From: Paenibacillus taichungensis
GTDB lineage: Bacteria; Bacillota; Bacilli; Paenibacillales; Paenibacillaceae
Direction: 5' to 3'
DNA length: 64,000 nucleotides
Assembly: GCF_013359905.1 (NCBI RefSeq)
Contig: NZ_JABMCC010000118.1
Span: 248,001 to 312,000 of the forward strand
The position numbers and the translations under genes are program-made. Within the stretch, counting starts at the first letter, position 1. Each line of letters starts with the position of its first letter. Under the pieces are notes generated by a model. That model was given only the letters and a program-made list of their open reading frames with translations. It searched no databases and was not told the origin of the DNA. Of the stretch, positions 7,658-16,836 are shown piece by piece.

Positions 7658-10207
7658 TCACATTAACATTTGCGGGTCTACATCCAGACTAATTTGCAGC
7701 TTCTGCGCCTGAACATCGTCGTCCATGCGCCGGGCGGTCGCGAGCGCCAGTCCAATGGCGTCGACATCCCCCCGCCATTTTATCATACATTGGAATCTGT
7801 ATCTATTCTTGATCCGAGGAATCGGTGATGCTACCGGGCCAAGCACATCAAAGGCATCATTACTGAAACGGTCCAAACTACCTAACCAGCCAGCAGCATT
7901 TGCCTTTTCTTTCAGTATTCGTGTGTAGTTCTCAGCCAACCGGATCAGTACCGGAAGCTGCTCATGTGAGAAAGTCACCAAAATCAGGCGACAGTAAGGC
8001 GGATACTGCAAATTGCGCCGATGCAATAATTCCTCACGGACAAACGAAACATAGTCATGCTGGCTCGCATGCCCAATCGAATAGTGCTCTGGTGTATAGG
8101 ACTGTACGAATACCTCGCCTGGCAGTTGATGTCGACCAGCACGGCCGGCCACCTGGGTGAGCAGCTGAAATGTTTTTTCGGCAGCCCTGAAATCAGGCAA
8201 ATTGAGTGCGGAGTCTGCGGTGATGACACCAACCAGAGTGACATCAGGAAAATCAAGCCCTTTGGCAACCATCTGGGTTCCCAGCAATACGTCTGCCTTT
8301 TTCTCACGAAACTGCTTCAATAACTTCTCATGCGAACCTTTTTCGCTCGTTGTATCCACGTCCATCCGAATAACACGAATACCCGGGAACAGCTTAGCCA
8401 ATTCTTCCTCTACCCGCTGTGTACCTGTACCGAAATATCGAATATGCTCACTACCGCAATCCGGACACACTTCTGGTGCTGCTTCCGCATAACCACAATA
8501 ATGACAACGAAGATTGTTTGAGCGCTGATGATAGGTTAATGAAATATCACACTCGGGACAGCCTGCAACGTATCCACAACTGCGACACATCACAAAGGTA
8601 GAATAGCCACGTCGATTCAGCAAAAGCACGGTCTGTTCCCCACGTTCCAACCGCTCTTCCAGCCCTTTATGCAAGGCACGGCTGAACATCGAGCGATTTC
8701 CGTCCTTCAACTCTTCACGCATATCAACAATTCGTACCTCCGGCAGCTTATTTCCAAGTGCGCGGGTAGGCATCTCCAACAAAAGTGGTGCAAAATCATC
8801 ATTGCTCTGCGAACGAGCAGCATAGTAACTTTCCAGCGAAGGTGTCGCTGAACCCAGGACAACGACCGCCTGGTGCTGCTGTGCTCTTTTTACCGCTACA
8901 TCACGGGCATGATATTTCGGGGTTTCTTCCTGTTTATATGAAGTCTCGTGCTCCTCGTCCATAATGATCAGACCAAGACGACTAAACGGAGCAAAGACTG
9001 CTGAACGGGCGCCAATGGCAACTTTCACCTGGCCTTCCCTAATTTTGCGCCACTCATCATAACGCTCTCCACCAGACAAACGACTGTGCATCACAGCAAC
9101 CTGATCACCAAAACGTCCTTTAAAACGCTCTACCATCTGCGGTGTCAATGCAATCTCGGGTACAAGTACAATTGCCTGCCGATCCTGTTCAATACAGCGC
9201 TGAATGGTCTGGAGGTATACTTCCGTCTTGCCACTGCCTGTTACACCATGAAGCAAAAAGACGCCATGGCGCCTTTCCTGTAATCGACCATTGATATTGT
9301 TATAGACTAGCTGCTGCTCGTCGGTCAGATTCAGTGGCTCGGTCGCACGAAACTTACGTCCCTGATAAGGGTCACGAAAGACTTCGACGTCCTTCGTCAC
9401 AACTAACCCCTTCTCCTCAAGCCCTTTGACTGTAGCCGCTGATACCTGAAGTGTGGACAACAATTCTTTCATCGCCATCGGCAACAGTTCTTTCATTTCC
9501 AGCAAGAAAGCCAAAACTTCTTTCTGCCGTTGCGCCTTTGCCGGGAATGAAGTCAATGCCTCTTCCGCAGCCGCTGCATCCACAGCTAGATTAATGGATT
9601 TCATCGTTTTTTTATTCAGCTTGTCCTTAATTGCCTGACTTTCCAGCAGGACACCACTGAGCAACAACTTCTTGATCAGCGCAGCATGATTGGGGTACTT
9701 ACGACTCAATTGTTGCAGGGGAACCTGCCCACGACTCTTCACAAAACGAATAATATCTTGCTGCACTTTTTCTGAAGTCGATTCTTCTCCCCATACAAAA
9801 AGAACTTCTTCGCCTGACGCAGAACCTGCCATTTGTCCATCCAGGGCATCTCCAAGTGAGATATACCGTTCTGCTTTCCCTTTCAGCGCAGTCGGTACCA
9901 TCACCTGCAAAGACAAAATACGGTTGCTGGCATAACGTTCACTCATCCACTCGGCTAATTCAACCAAATCTTCAGACAACGGTGGAACGATATCCAGCAA
10001 TTCCTGAATCGGTTTGAGTTTGAAAGTCTCCGTTCCCGTGCGAGGCACCAGATCAATTACGAAACCTTGCACCGTCCGATGACCAAAAGGTACACCTACC
10101 CTGCTGCCAATCTCAATCCATTCACGCATGGATTCCGGCACCAGATAATCAAACGGCCGGTCCGTTTCCTTCACAGGAACATCGACAATTACCTTGGCGA
10201 TCTCCAT
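7658..10207 (-). CDS. priA: Primosomal protein N' (replication-restart helicase PriA)
   Basis: 3'-5' DNA helicase that reloads the replisome at collapsed forks. After an N-terminal 3'BD/winged-helix region come Walker A GVTGSGKTEVY, Walker B DEEH, and the helicase insertion with four Cys pairs for two zincs (CRSCGY, CPEC, CHYCGY, CPDCG). I chose the ATG at 10207 because GGGAGGAATT precedes it and the protein then begins MEIAKVIVDVPV, the family start. An in-frame extension upstream runs into coaBC and is not credible. It starts one base after the coaBC stop. Confidence 0.95.
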   Translation of the reverse strand: MEIAKVIVDVPVKETDRPFDYLVPESMREWIEIGSRVGVPFGHRTVQGFVIDLVPRTGTETFKLKPIQELLDIVPPLSEDLVELAEWMSERYASNRILSLQVMVPTALKGKAERYISLGDALDGQMAGSASGEEVLFVWGEESTSEKVQQDIIRFVKSRGQVPLQQLSRKYPNHAALIKKLLLSGVLLESQAIKDKLNKKTMKSINLAVDAAAAEEALTSFPAKAQRQKEVLAFLLEMKELLPMAMKELLSTLQVSAATVKGLEEKGLVVTKDVEVFRDPYQGRKFRATEPLNLTDEQQLVYNNINGRLQERRHGVFLLHGVTGSGKTEVYLQTIQRCIEQDRQAIVLVPEIALTPQMVERFKGRFGDQVAVMHSRLSGGERYDEWRKIREGQVKVAIGARSAVFAPFSRLGLIIMDEEHETSYKQEETPKYHARDVAVKRAQQHQAVVVLGSATPSLESYYAARSQSNDDFAPLLLEMPTRALGNKLPEVRIVDMREELKDGNRSMFSRALHKGLEERLERGEQTVLLLNRRGYSTFVMCRSCGYVAGCPECDISLTYHQRSNNLRCHYCGYAEAAPEVCPDCGSEHIRYFGTGTQRVEEELAKLFPGIRVIRMDVDTTSEKGSHEKLLKQFREKKADVLLGTQMVAKGLDFPDVTLVGVITADSALNLPDFRAAEKTFQLLTQVAGRAGRHQLPGEVFVQSYTPEHYSIGHASQHDYVSFVREELLHRRNLQYPPYCRLILVTFSHEQLPVLIRLAENYTRILKEKANAAGWLGSLDRFSNDAFDVLGPVASPIPRIKNRYRFQCMIKWRGDVDAIGLALATARRMDDDVQAQKLQISLDVDPQMLM

Positions 10208-10208
10208 A

Positions 10209-11444
10209 TTAATTCCTCCCGGCAATGCGCTCCGCCGCAATCGAAAGCAACCGGCGGGCCACCTCTTCCTTGGCCACCACCTGAAGCTCTTCCACCAAAC
10301 CTTCACGGTCATAGATGTGCACCGCGTTGGTATCTGTTCCAAATCCGGCACCCGTCTGCGTGACATCATTGGCTACGATCAGATCACAGTTTTTCCGTTC
10401 CAGTTTCTCACGTGCATACATTTCTAATGAATTTGTCTCCGCAGCAAAACCAATCAAAAATTGATGGCTCTTCTGCTTGCCCAGCGTTTCAAGAATATCT
10501 ATATTTTTAATAAGTTCAAGCGATAATGTATCGCCTTTCTTCTTGATTTTCTCCGTGTACACTTCCTTGGGGCGATAATCCGCAACAGCCGCGGCCTTAA
10601 CCACGATATCTGCATCATCCCACTCACCTGCTACCGCATCATACATATCCTGCGCAGACTGTACCGGGATCACCTTTACATTGGCTGGCGGCTGAACCTG
10701 GGTATTCCCCATAACCAAAGTCACATCTGCCCCCAGATCACGAGCTGTCGCTGCAATGGCAAAACCCATTTTTCCAGAGGAATCATTGGTAATATATCTT
10801 ACCGGATCAATGCGTTCAATGGTACCTCCTGCAGTGACCACAACCTTCTTCCCGCTCAACAAGGAAAGCTGTTCGTTACGTTCCCGTTTGGCAGACTCCT
10901 GCTGTTCAAAAAATCGTTCCACCACATCGACAATTGTCTCTGGTTCTTCCAAACGTCCTTTGCCCACATACCCGCACGCCAGTTGACCTTCACCCGGTTC
11001 AATCATCATAGTTCCGCGCTCCGTTAACAGGCACATATTATGCTGCACAGCCGGATGATCATACATATGTACATTCATCGCTGGCGCAATCATCACCGGT
11101 GCAGTGGTTGCAAGCAAGGTTGTAGAGAGCATATCATCAGCCATCCCATGTGCCATTTTGGCAATCACATTGGCTGTTGCCGGAGCAACCAAAACAAGAT
11201 CGGCCATATCAGCCAGATGGATATGCGAGACGACCGAAGGCTCCCGCTCATCAAATGTATCACTATATACCACATTTCGGGTCAAGGTTTGCAGCGTTAA
11301 TTCGGTAATAAACTGTTTCGCGGAATTCGTCATAATGACATGAACGTCCGCTCCTTTTTGCACCAGCCTGCTGCATAATGTAGCCGCTTTGTATGCGGCT
11401 ATGCCGCCAGTCACACCAAGCACGATTTTTTTACCGTTCAACAT
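10209..11444 (-). CDS. coaBC: Bifunctional phosphopantothenoylcysteine decarboxylase / phosphopantothenate-cysteine ligase
   Basis: Two consecutive steps of coenzyme A synthesis. The N-terminal CoaC flavoprotein half shows GVTGGIAAYKA, the PAMNVHMYDHP substrate loop and ACGYVGKGRLEEP. The C-terminal CoaB ligase half starts near residue 190 (VVVTAGGTIERIDPVRYITN) and has the SSGKMG nucleotide segment. Length (411 aa) is normal. The ATG follows a GGGGGGAT ribosome site. It sits between rpoZ and priA, as in Bacillus. Confidence 0.95.
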   Translation of the reverse strand: MLNGKKIVLGVTGGIAAYKAATLCSRLVQKGADVHVIMTNSAKQFITELTLQTLTRNVVYSDTFDEREPSVVSHIHLADMADLVLVAPATANVIAKMAHGMADDMLSTTLLATTAPVMIAPAMNVHMYDHPAVQHNMCLLTERGTMMIEPGEGQLACGYVGKGRLEEPETIVDVVERFFEQQESAKRERNEQLSLLSGKKVVVTAGGTIERIDPVRYITNDSSGKMGFAIAATARDLGADVTLVMGNTQVQPPANVKVIPVQSAQDMYDAVAGEWDDADIVVKAAAVADYRPKEVYTEKIKKKGDTLSLELIKNIDILETLGKQKSHQFLIGFAAETNSLEMYAREKLERKNCDLIVANDVTQTGAGFGTDTNAVHIYDREGLVEELQVVAKEEVARRLLSIAAERIAGRN

Positions 11445-11562
11445 GGTTATCCCCCCGATATACGACGTTTATAATGATGAATAGAGAAAAAAATAACAAC
11501 CTCGCGGTTGTCAAATAAATCCGGCTTGCGCCGTATGCAGTTGAAGAGCAGCCGCAGGCGGC

Positions 11563-11778
11563 TTACTCTTCTTCCTCTTCGTCCTGTCCTTTGATGACAA
11601 CGAGCAGATCACCATAAATTTCTTCAAGTGCAACGCCAACCTGTTTATGGGATCTGGCATTTCTCAAATCCGTTTTCTCACCTTCACGAAGCTGTCTTGC
11701 CCGGCGGGAAGCGGCAACAACAAGGGAATACTTGCTGTCGACTTTGTTCATCATTTCATCAATAGAAGGATACAGCAT
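11563..11778 (-). CDS. rpoZ: DNA-directed RNA polymerase omega subunit
   Basis: Small RNA polymerase subunit that helps assemble beta'. The sequence starts MLYPSIDEMMNKVDSKYSLV and contains AASRRARQLREG, the family core. It ends in a run of Glu. At 71 aa it is typical for Firmicutes. AAAGAGGTG lies upstream of the ATG. Between rpoZ and coaBC are small GC hairpins (CGGC-GCAA-GCCG near 11522) but no convincing terminator. Confidence 0.93.
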   Translation of the reverse strand: MLYPSIDEMMNKVDSKYSLVVAASRRARQLREGEKTDLRNARSHKQVGVALEEIYGDLLVVIKGQDEEEEE

Positions 11779-11864
11779 ATTTACAAAACACCTCTTTGCA
11801 TTAGTATAATCACAATTCGCCGCCTGACGGAATCATGGTGCACCGCTGGATACAATAACCAGAC

Positions 11865-11902
11865 TGGAGCTGCTCTACATATATACTATGACAGCAGCTC
11901 CA
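11865..11902. repeat. Perfect 10-bp inverted repeat between gmk and rpoZ
   Basis: TGGAGCTGCT (11865-11874) and AGCAGCTCCA (11893-11902) flank an 18-base AT-rich loop. There is no T-run on either side, so it is not an obvious intrinsic terminator. It could be an operator dyad or an RNA processing hairpin in the 155-bp gap. Confidence 0.5.
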
Positions 11903-11933
11903 CTGATTATCGCATTTTACGGCGGCAAATGGA

Positions 11934-12506
11934 TTATTTATTGATCTTACAATGTTCGGCGATAATGATGCTTTCTATTCGTTTACACGCCAAATCAATT
12001 TCATCATTAACGACAGCGTAATCGTACTGCTCCAGCAGACTGATCTCATCTACCGCGACGGACATCCGATGATCAATCGTCGCCTGACTTTCCGTACCAC
12101 GGCCCTGAATGCGATCTTTAAGCTCGTCCAATGAAGGAGGCAACAGAAATACAAAGATCCCTTCCGGGAACTTTTCTTTCACTTTCAACGCGCCTTGAAC
12201 TTCAATCTCAAGAATGATGTCCCGGCCCTCGTTAATCGTTTTCTCCACAAAATCACGCGGTGTTCCGTAATAATTCCCTACATATTCTGCGTGTTCCAAC
12301 AATTGATCTTCAGCAATCATGTTCAGGAATTCTTCATGGCTTCTAAAGAAATAATTGACGCCATGTTCCTCACCCAGACGTGGCTGACGAGTCGTTGCCG
12401 ATACAGAATAAATCAATTCCGGCACCCGTTTGCGCAAAGCGCTGCATACTGTACCCTTCCCGACCCCTGATGGGCCGGACAACACTACCAGTAATCCCTT
12501 AGACAT
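11934..12506 (-). CDS. gmk: Guanylate kinase
   Basis: Phosphorylates GMP to GDP. P-loop SGPSGVGKGTV at the N-terminus, the GMP-binding TRQPRLGE segment and the YYGTPRDFVE segment are all present. I chose the ATG at 12506, giving MSKGLLVVLSG (190 aa) with GGAGTG upstream. A longer in-frame reading would overlap remA with non-homologous sequence. It lies 13 bp after remA. Confidence 0.95.
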   Translation of the reverse strand: MSKGLLVVLSGPSGVGKGTVCSALRKRVPELIYSVSATTRQPRLGEEHGVNYFFRSHEEFLNMIAEDQLLEHAEYVGNYYGTPRDFVEKTINEGRDIILEIEVQGALKVKEKFPEGIFVFLLPPSLDELKDRIQGRGTESQATIDHRMSVAVDEISLLEQYDYAVVNDEIDLACKRIESIIIAEHCKINK

Positions 12507-12519
12507 ATTACACTCCATT

Positions 12520-12780
12520 TTATTCGTCGTTGTCATCATCTTTCGAAGAAAGACGATGGGCGACCGTTTCTGGCTGAACTGCAGACAGAATGACATGATC
12601 GCTATCCGTAATAATAACGGCACGAGTACGTCTTCCGTATGTTGCGTCTATCAGCATATGACGGTCTCTTGCCTCTTGTATAATTCTCTTGATCGGCGCC
12701 GATTCCGGACTCACGATGGATATAATCCGGTTCGCCGATACGATGTTACCGAATCCAATGTTAATGAGTTTGATTGCCAT
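12520..12780 (-). CDS. remA: Extracellular matrix regulator RemA (DUF370)
   Basis: Small DNA-binding regulator that in Bacillus activates biofilm-matrix and osmoprotection genes. The sequence MAIKLINIGFGNIVSANRII, then IVSPESAPIKR and DATYGRRTRAVII, is the highly conserved RemA core. It has 86 residues when started at the ATG at 12780, with GGGGGAAG upstream. It is encoded between yicC and gmk, the conserved position of this family. Confidence 0.93.
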   Translation of the reverse strand: MAIKLINIGFGNIVSANRIISIVSPESAPIKRIIQEARDRHMLIDATYGRRTRAVIITDSDHVILSAVQPETVAHRLSSKDDDNDE

Positions 12781-12831
12781 AATCAGGTTCTTCCCCCTAT
12801 ACATGCGACTCTTTTGCCGAAATATGACCGT

Positions 12832-13737
12832 TCATTCGATATTCGCCGCTTGCTCACGAATTTTCTCCAGTTCCGCCTTCATCTCGACAACACGGTTCAC
12901 CAGAGCCAAATGGTTGGCTTTTGATCCAATCGTATTGACTTCCCTATTCATCTCCTGAATAAGAAAGTCCAACTTGCGGCCTACTGGCTCATCACTTTTC
13001 AGCAGCTCCCTGCTCTGTCCAAAGTGACTCAGTAGACGCGTAAGCTCTTCCTCTATGTTAGAACGATCGGCAAACATAGCAATTTCCATACCCAATTTAT
13101 GCTCGTCAAAAGGGAAAGAGCCTTCTTCCTGCATTTCCGTAAGCCTTTGTCTTAACTTGTTGCGATGATCACTCACCACAGTCGGCGCAAGAGCAAGCAT
13201 CTCGGTATGCAGTGATTCCAGACGACTGACACGTCGTTCCAGATCACTGGCCAGATGAAGACCCTCGCGGGCGCGCATCTGCTCCAGACCGGATAAAGCC
13301 TCTTCCAACCCCTGCTGCAGGACACGCTCCCATTCGTCTTTCTGCTCTTCCGGAAGCGAACTCGTCCCATCCGACTGAACCATGACATCTGGAAGTGCCA
13401 GCATATCCATAATACTCGGTTTGCCCTGCATACCATAGCGGCTCTCCAATTGCTCTGCGGCCTGAAGATAGGCCCTGACCGCCTGCTCATTCAGAACAGC
13501 GGGAAGAGCCTGGTCTTCATCTTTTTCTTTCATTACATAAACATCAATCCGCCCACGTTTTAAGCGGCTCTGTACCTTTTTCCTCAATCCGTCTTCATAA
13601 CACGTCCATTCTCTTGGGAGACGCATCATCACTTCGCAATAACGATGATTGACAGACTTGATTTCCAATTGTACCTTATAGCCTCCAAAATGAAAGGCGG
13701 ATTGACCGTATCCGGTCATACTGAATGACATCGGCAT
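12832..13737 (-). CDS. yicC: YicC/YloC family endoribonuclease
   Basis: YicC-family endoribonuclease; the E. coli member promotes decay of the small RNA RyhB. N-terminal SFSMTGYGQ, EIKSVNHRYCEV and the C-terminal GRKLDFLIQEMNREVNTIGSKAN segment are diagnostic. The start is ambiguous between ATG 13737 and ATG 13731; a GGATGTG ribosome site fits either. Any longer reading runs into the upstream methyltransferase gene. Substrates here are unknown. Confidence 0.9.
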   Translation of the reverse strand: MPMSFSMTGYGQSAFHFGGYKVQLEIKSVNHRYCEVMMRLPREWTCYEDGLRKKVQSRLKRGRIDVYVMKEKDEDQALPAVLNEQAVRAYLQAAEQLESRYGMQGKPSIMDMLALPDVMVQSDGTSSLPEEQKDEWERVLQQGLEEALSGLEQMRAREGLHLASDLERRVSRLESLHTEMLALAPTVVSDHRNKLRQRLTEMQEEGSFPFDEHKLGMEIAMFADRSNIEEELTRLLSHFGQSRELLKSDEPVGRKLDFLIQEMNREVNTIGSKANHLALVNRVVEMKAELEKIREQAANIE

Positions 13738-13750
13738 CACATCCGTTACA

Positions 13751-15640
13751 CTATTGTAATTGATTATTAGGGTTGAAACAAGTAGGACATTGATGCTCCG
13801 ACTTCTCCCACACATATTGGGTCAGTTCGGCCGTCATACTATAGAACATAAATGGAGTCATTAAATAGATTCCTTTGAAATGTTTTGTTGCTACATCCAG
13901 AAGCTCCTTGGCGATCTTCACACCCATCGCTCGACCTTCTTCGCCTTCAAGACCAGCCATCCGGGAACGCACTTCATCCGACAGCTGAATACCCGGAACC
14001 TCATTATGCAGATATTCGGCATTTCGTCCGCTGGCTAAGGGCATTACCCCTACAAAGATCGGCACTTCCAGATGCTTGGTCGCTTCATGCATGGCTACGA
14101 TTAGTTCAGGATCGTATATCGGCTGCGTCATAATATAATCGGCTCCGGAAGCAATCTTTTTCTCAAGCCGCTGTACAGCCTTATCCAGATGTTTCACATT
14201 TGGGTTAAATGCGGCACCGATAACAAATCCCGCCTTCTGCTTGAGCGGTTTACCGGAGAAGGATACGCCGTCGTTCAACTGCTTGATCATACGTATAATT
14301 TCAAAAGAAGTTAGATCATATACCGAGCTTGATCCGGGCAAGTCTCCAAATCGTGCAGGGTCACCTGTTACAGCGAGTACATGATTAATGCCTAGAGCAT
14401 CAAATCCCATCATGTGCGATTGTGTCCCGATCAGATTCCGGTCTCGACATGCAATATGCACCAGTGGGCGCAAACCTGTACGGTCCTGAACAAGATGGCC
14501 GAGAGCCATATTACTCATCCGGGTAACCGCTAGGGAATTATCAGCCAATGTTAACGCATCTGCACCAGCCGCTTTCAATGTCTCGGCACCTTTCATAAAC
14601 TTCGCAATGTCGAGATCACGTGGTGGGTCAAGTTCGACGATGACCGTATGGCGTTGTTTAACTAGATCCACAATCGTAGGCTGCCCACCCCGTCCAGACC
14701 GTTCATCTACATTCTCATGCAGGATAATACGCGGTTTCGACTCGGATGGGTCAGGTTCCAGTATTGGAACAGGTGTGTATTCAACAAGAGCCTGGGCAAT
14801 TGCCGCGATATGATCAGGTGTCGTACCACAGCAACCTCCGATGATACGTGCGCCCAGATCAGCGAATTGCACTGCCGTCTGTCCGAAGTATTCCGGGGAC
14901 GCTCCATAACGGAACTGACCATCGACGTAATCCGCTGCACCCGCATTCGGATAAACAGACATTGGGACACCGATACGGCCTGAGACCGTCTCCATCGCAC
15001 GCATAATTCCGTTTGGACCGGAACGGCAGTTAAAACCAATGACGTCAGCCCCTTGCTCACGCATGATTCGGAAAGCTTCTGGCATCGTATATCCATCGAG
15101 TGTGTGCCCTACATCCTCAACAGCGAACTGTCCGATCACGGGCAGATCACTCAGCTTGCGAGCCTGCAGGAGGGCGATATCCATCTCCTCGATATCATAG
15201 AAGGTTTCGAGCAGAATACCGTCGACTCCTTCATCGAGCAGTGCAAAAATCTGTTGCTGATAGAAACGCTTCAATTCACTTGTTGATACGTTCGTCCGCT
15301 TTCCTCCACGAATGGAGCCAACCGCGCCAAGAACATAACCGTTTGCGCCAGCTACTTCTTTGGCGATACGCACACCGGCACGGTTGACATCCTCGACCTT
15401 GGACTCCAGACCAAACTTGGACAACTTATCGTAATTGGCAGAGTACGTATTGGTTTCATGAATTTCCGTACCTGCATCGCGGTAACGACGATGCACATCT
15501 GCCACCACTTCAGGTGATATCAAGTTCAACTCTTCATAAGAAATCCCTACCGGGAATCCCATCTGATACAGGAAAGTTCCCATCGCCCCATCCCCTATGA
15601 GGACCCGTTCCTGCATTACACTGCGTAAATCCGCCTTCAT
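13751..15640 (-). CDS. Bifunctional homocysteine S-methyltransferase / 5,10-methylenetetrahydrofolate reductase
   Basis: Like B. subtilis YitJ, it fuses two enzymes of methionine synthesis. The N-terminal homocysteine S-methyltransferase half (about 1-300) has GDGAMGTFLYQMG, a zinc-ligand cysteine in GFNCRSGPNG and the paired cysteines in GGCCGTTPDHI. The C-terminal half (about 330-620) is a flavin MTHFR with ELDPPRDLD and the LAVTGDP segment. I start at ATG 15640, with GGGGGAAAAGGG upstream (629 aa). No SAM riboswitch or T-box is visible upstream. Confidence 0.9.
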   Translation of the reverse strand: MKADLRSVMQERVLIGDGAMGTFLYQMGFPVGISYEELNLISPEVVADVHRRYRDAGTEIHETNTYSANYDKLSKFGLESKVEDVNRAGVRIAKEVAGANGYVLGAVGSIRGGKRTNVSTSELKRFYQQQIFALLDEGVDGILLETFYDIEEMDIALLQARKLSDLPVIGQFAVEDVGHTLDGYTMPEAFRIMREQGADVIGFNCRSGPNGIMRAMETVSGRIGVPMSVYPNAGAADYVDGQFRYGASPEYFGQTAVQFADLGARIIGGCCGTTPDHIAAIAQALVEYTPVPILEPDPSESKPRIILHENVDERSGRGGQPTIVDLVKQRHTVIVELDPPRDLDIAKFMKGAETLKAAGADALTLADNSLAVTRMSNMALGHLVQDRTGLRPLVHIACRDRNLIGTQSHMMGFDALGINHVLAVTGDPARFGDLPGSSSVYDLTSFEIIRMIKQLNDGVSFSGKPLKQKAGFVIGAAFNPNVKHLDKAVQRLEKKIASGADYIMTQPIYDPELIVAMHEATKHLEVPIFVGVMPLASGRNAEYLHNEVPGIQLSDEVRSRMAGLEGEEGRAMGVKIAKELLDVATKHFKGIYLMTPFMFYSMTAELTQYVWEKSEHQCPTCFNPNNQLQ

Positions 15641-15782
15641 CCCTTTTCCCCCCGCCTGACTGATCATTTCATACTAATGTAACACAAAAAACATCTGAAA
15701 ACGAAGAAAAACACAGGTTTTTCGTGAAATTCAGTTTCTATAACCCTCTGGACTAGTAGGAATTCATATAATTGCAAAAAAA

Positions 15783-15798
15783 GAGGCCCTAAGGCCTC
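15783..15798 (-). terminator. Terminator of dapF
   Basis: GAGGCC-CTAA-GGCCTC stem-loop. In the leftward direction it is followed by seven T residues, directly downstream of the dapF stop. Confidence 0.85.
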
Positions 15799-15816
15799 CT
15801 CATTTAAACGTATTCT

Positions 15817-16650
15817 TTACGAAGTGACTCCCTTGAAAACAACTTCAGCAGGTCCAGTCATGTACACGTGGTTGTCGGCTTCGTTCCACTCAATATGAAG
15901 ATCGCCACCCTTGAGGCTGATCACCGCTGTACGATCCGTATGTCCGTTCAGAACGGATGATACTAGTGTTGCGCAAGCTCCGGTTCCACAGGCAAGTGTT
16001 GGTCCAGCACCGCGTTCCCACACACGCATGTCCACATAGCCGCGATCGCGAACCGTTGCGAACTCTACATTGATTTTTTTCGGAAACATGGGATGAACCT
16101 CAAGTAGTGGCCCCCATGTCGAGAGATCAAAATTCACAGCATCATCCACATAAATGACTGCATGAGGATTACCCATGGAGACTGCCGTAAATTTGAACTC
16201 CTGTCCATTTGCTTCGATGGAATGATCCACCACCGGATTGGCATCCACGGTGGTTGGAACCTGAAGTCCATTCAGGATAGGCTCTCCCATATCCACACGA
16301 ACGGTTTCCACTTTACCATCACGAATGTTCAAGCTTACTGGTTGTACACCCGCACCGATGGTTTCTATCGTAATCTGTTCTTGGGTCACATGGCCGTGAT
16401 CATATACATATTTGGATACACAGCGTATGGCATTGCCACATTGCTCTGCTTCCGAGCCGTCCGAGTTCATGATGCGCATCTGAAAATCCGCCTTCTCTGA
16501 AGGCAGTATATAAACCAGGCCATCCGCGCCGATGCCGAAGAAACGGTTGCACCATTTTACAGCCAATTCTGCGGCATCAGCCGGAAGCTGTTGTTCTCCA
16601 AACACAACAATAAAATCGTTGCCGAGTCCGTGCATTTTTGTAAATTCCAT
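15817..16650 (-). CDS. dapF: Diaminopimelate epimerase
   Basis: Converts LL- to meso-diaminopimelate for lysine and peptidoglycan synthesis. Both catalytic cysteines are visible, in SEAEQCGNAIRC and in ACGTGACA. The MEFTKMHGLGNDF start is the family N-terminus. I use ATG 16650, with AAAGGAG 11 bases upstream; a GTG at 16662 would overlap the ribosome site. It stands alone, with terminators on both sides. Confidence 0.95.
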   Translation of the reverse strand: MEFTKMHGLGNDFIVVFGEQQLPADAAELAVKWCNRFFGIGADGLVYILPSEKADFQMRIMNSDGSEAEQCGNAIRCVSKYVYDHGHVTQEQITIETIGAGVQPVSLNIRDGKVETVRVDMGEPILNGLQVPTTVDANPVVDHSIEANGQEFKFTAVSMGNPHAVIYVDDAVNFDLSTWGPLLEVHPMFPKKINVEFATVRDRGYVDMRVWERGAGPTLACGTGACATLVSSVLNGHTDRTAVISLKGGDLHIEWNEADNHVYMTGPAEVVFKGVTS

Positions 16651-16753
16651 AACCTTGCCCACTCCTTTTGGCAGTCTGCTGCCAAAGCGTTATTCTTGCT
16701 TCTCTCTACAGGATACCCTGGATATTCATATCCAACATTCCCAATAAAAAAAG

Positions 16754-16803
16754 CTATCCTGCAAAATGCCGAGGAATCTCGCCTCGAATCATTTTGAGGA
16801 TAG
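16754..16803 (-). terminator. Long two-tier terminator of the Ca2+-ATPase gene
   Basis: A 50-base imperfect palindrome. The outer stems CTATCCT/AGGATAG and CAAAATG/CATTTTG enclose an inner CGAGG/CCTCG hairpin. Leftward it is followed by GCTTTTTT. It lies 33 bp after the stop of the ATPase gene. Confidence 0.85.
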
Positions 16804-16836
16804 CATAACGAAAACGATAAGCAATTGCTATTGATT

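Noticed and set aside
10208..10369. Upstream extension of priA
   Set aside because: Overlaps the coaBC 3' end; the correct start at 10207 has a strong ribosome site and family N-terminus.
12507..12623. Upstream extension of gmk
   Set aside because: Runs into remA and encodes sequence unlike any guanylate kinase.
15641..15782. SAM riboswitch or T-box upstream of the methionine fusion gene
   Set aside because: The gap lies on the wrong side for that gene's leader, and the short region upstream of it shows no such motif.
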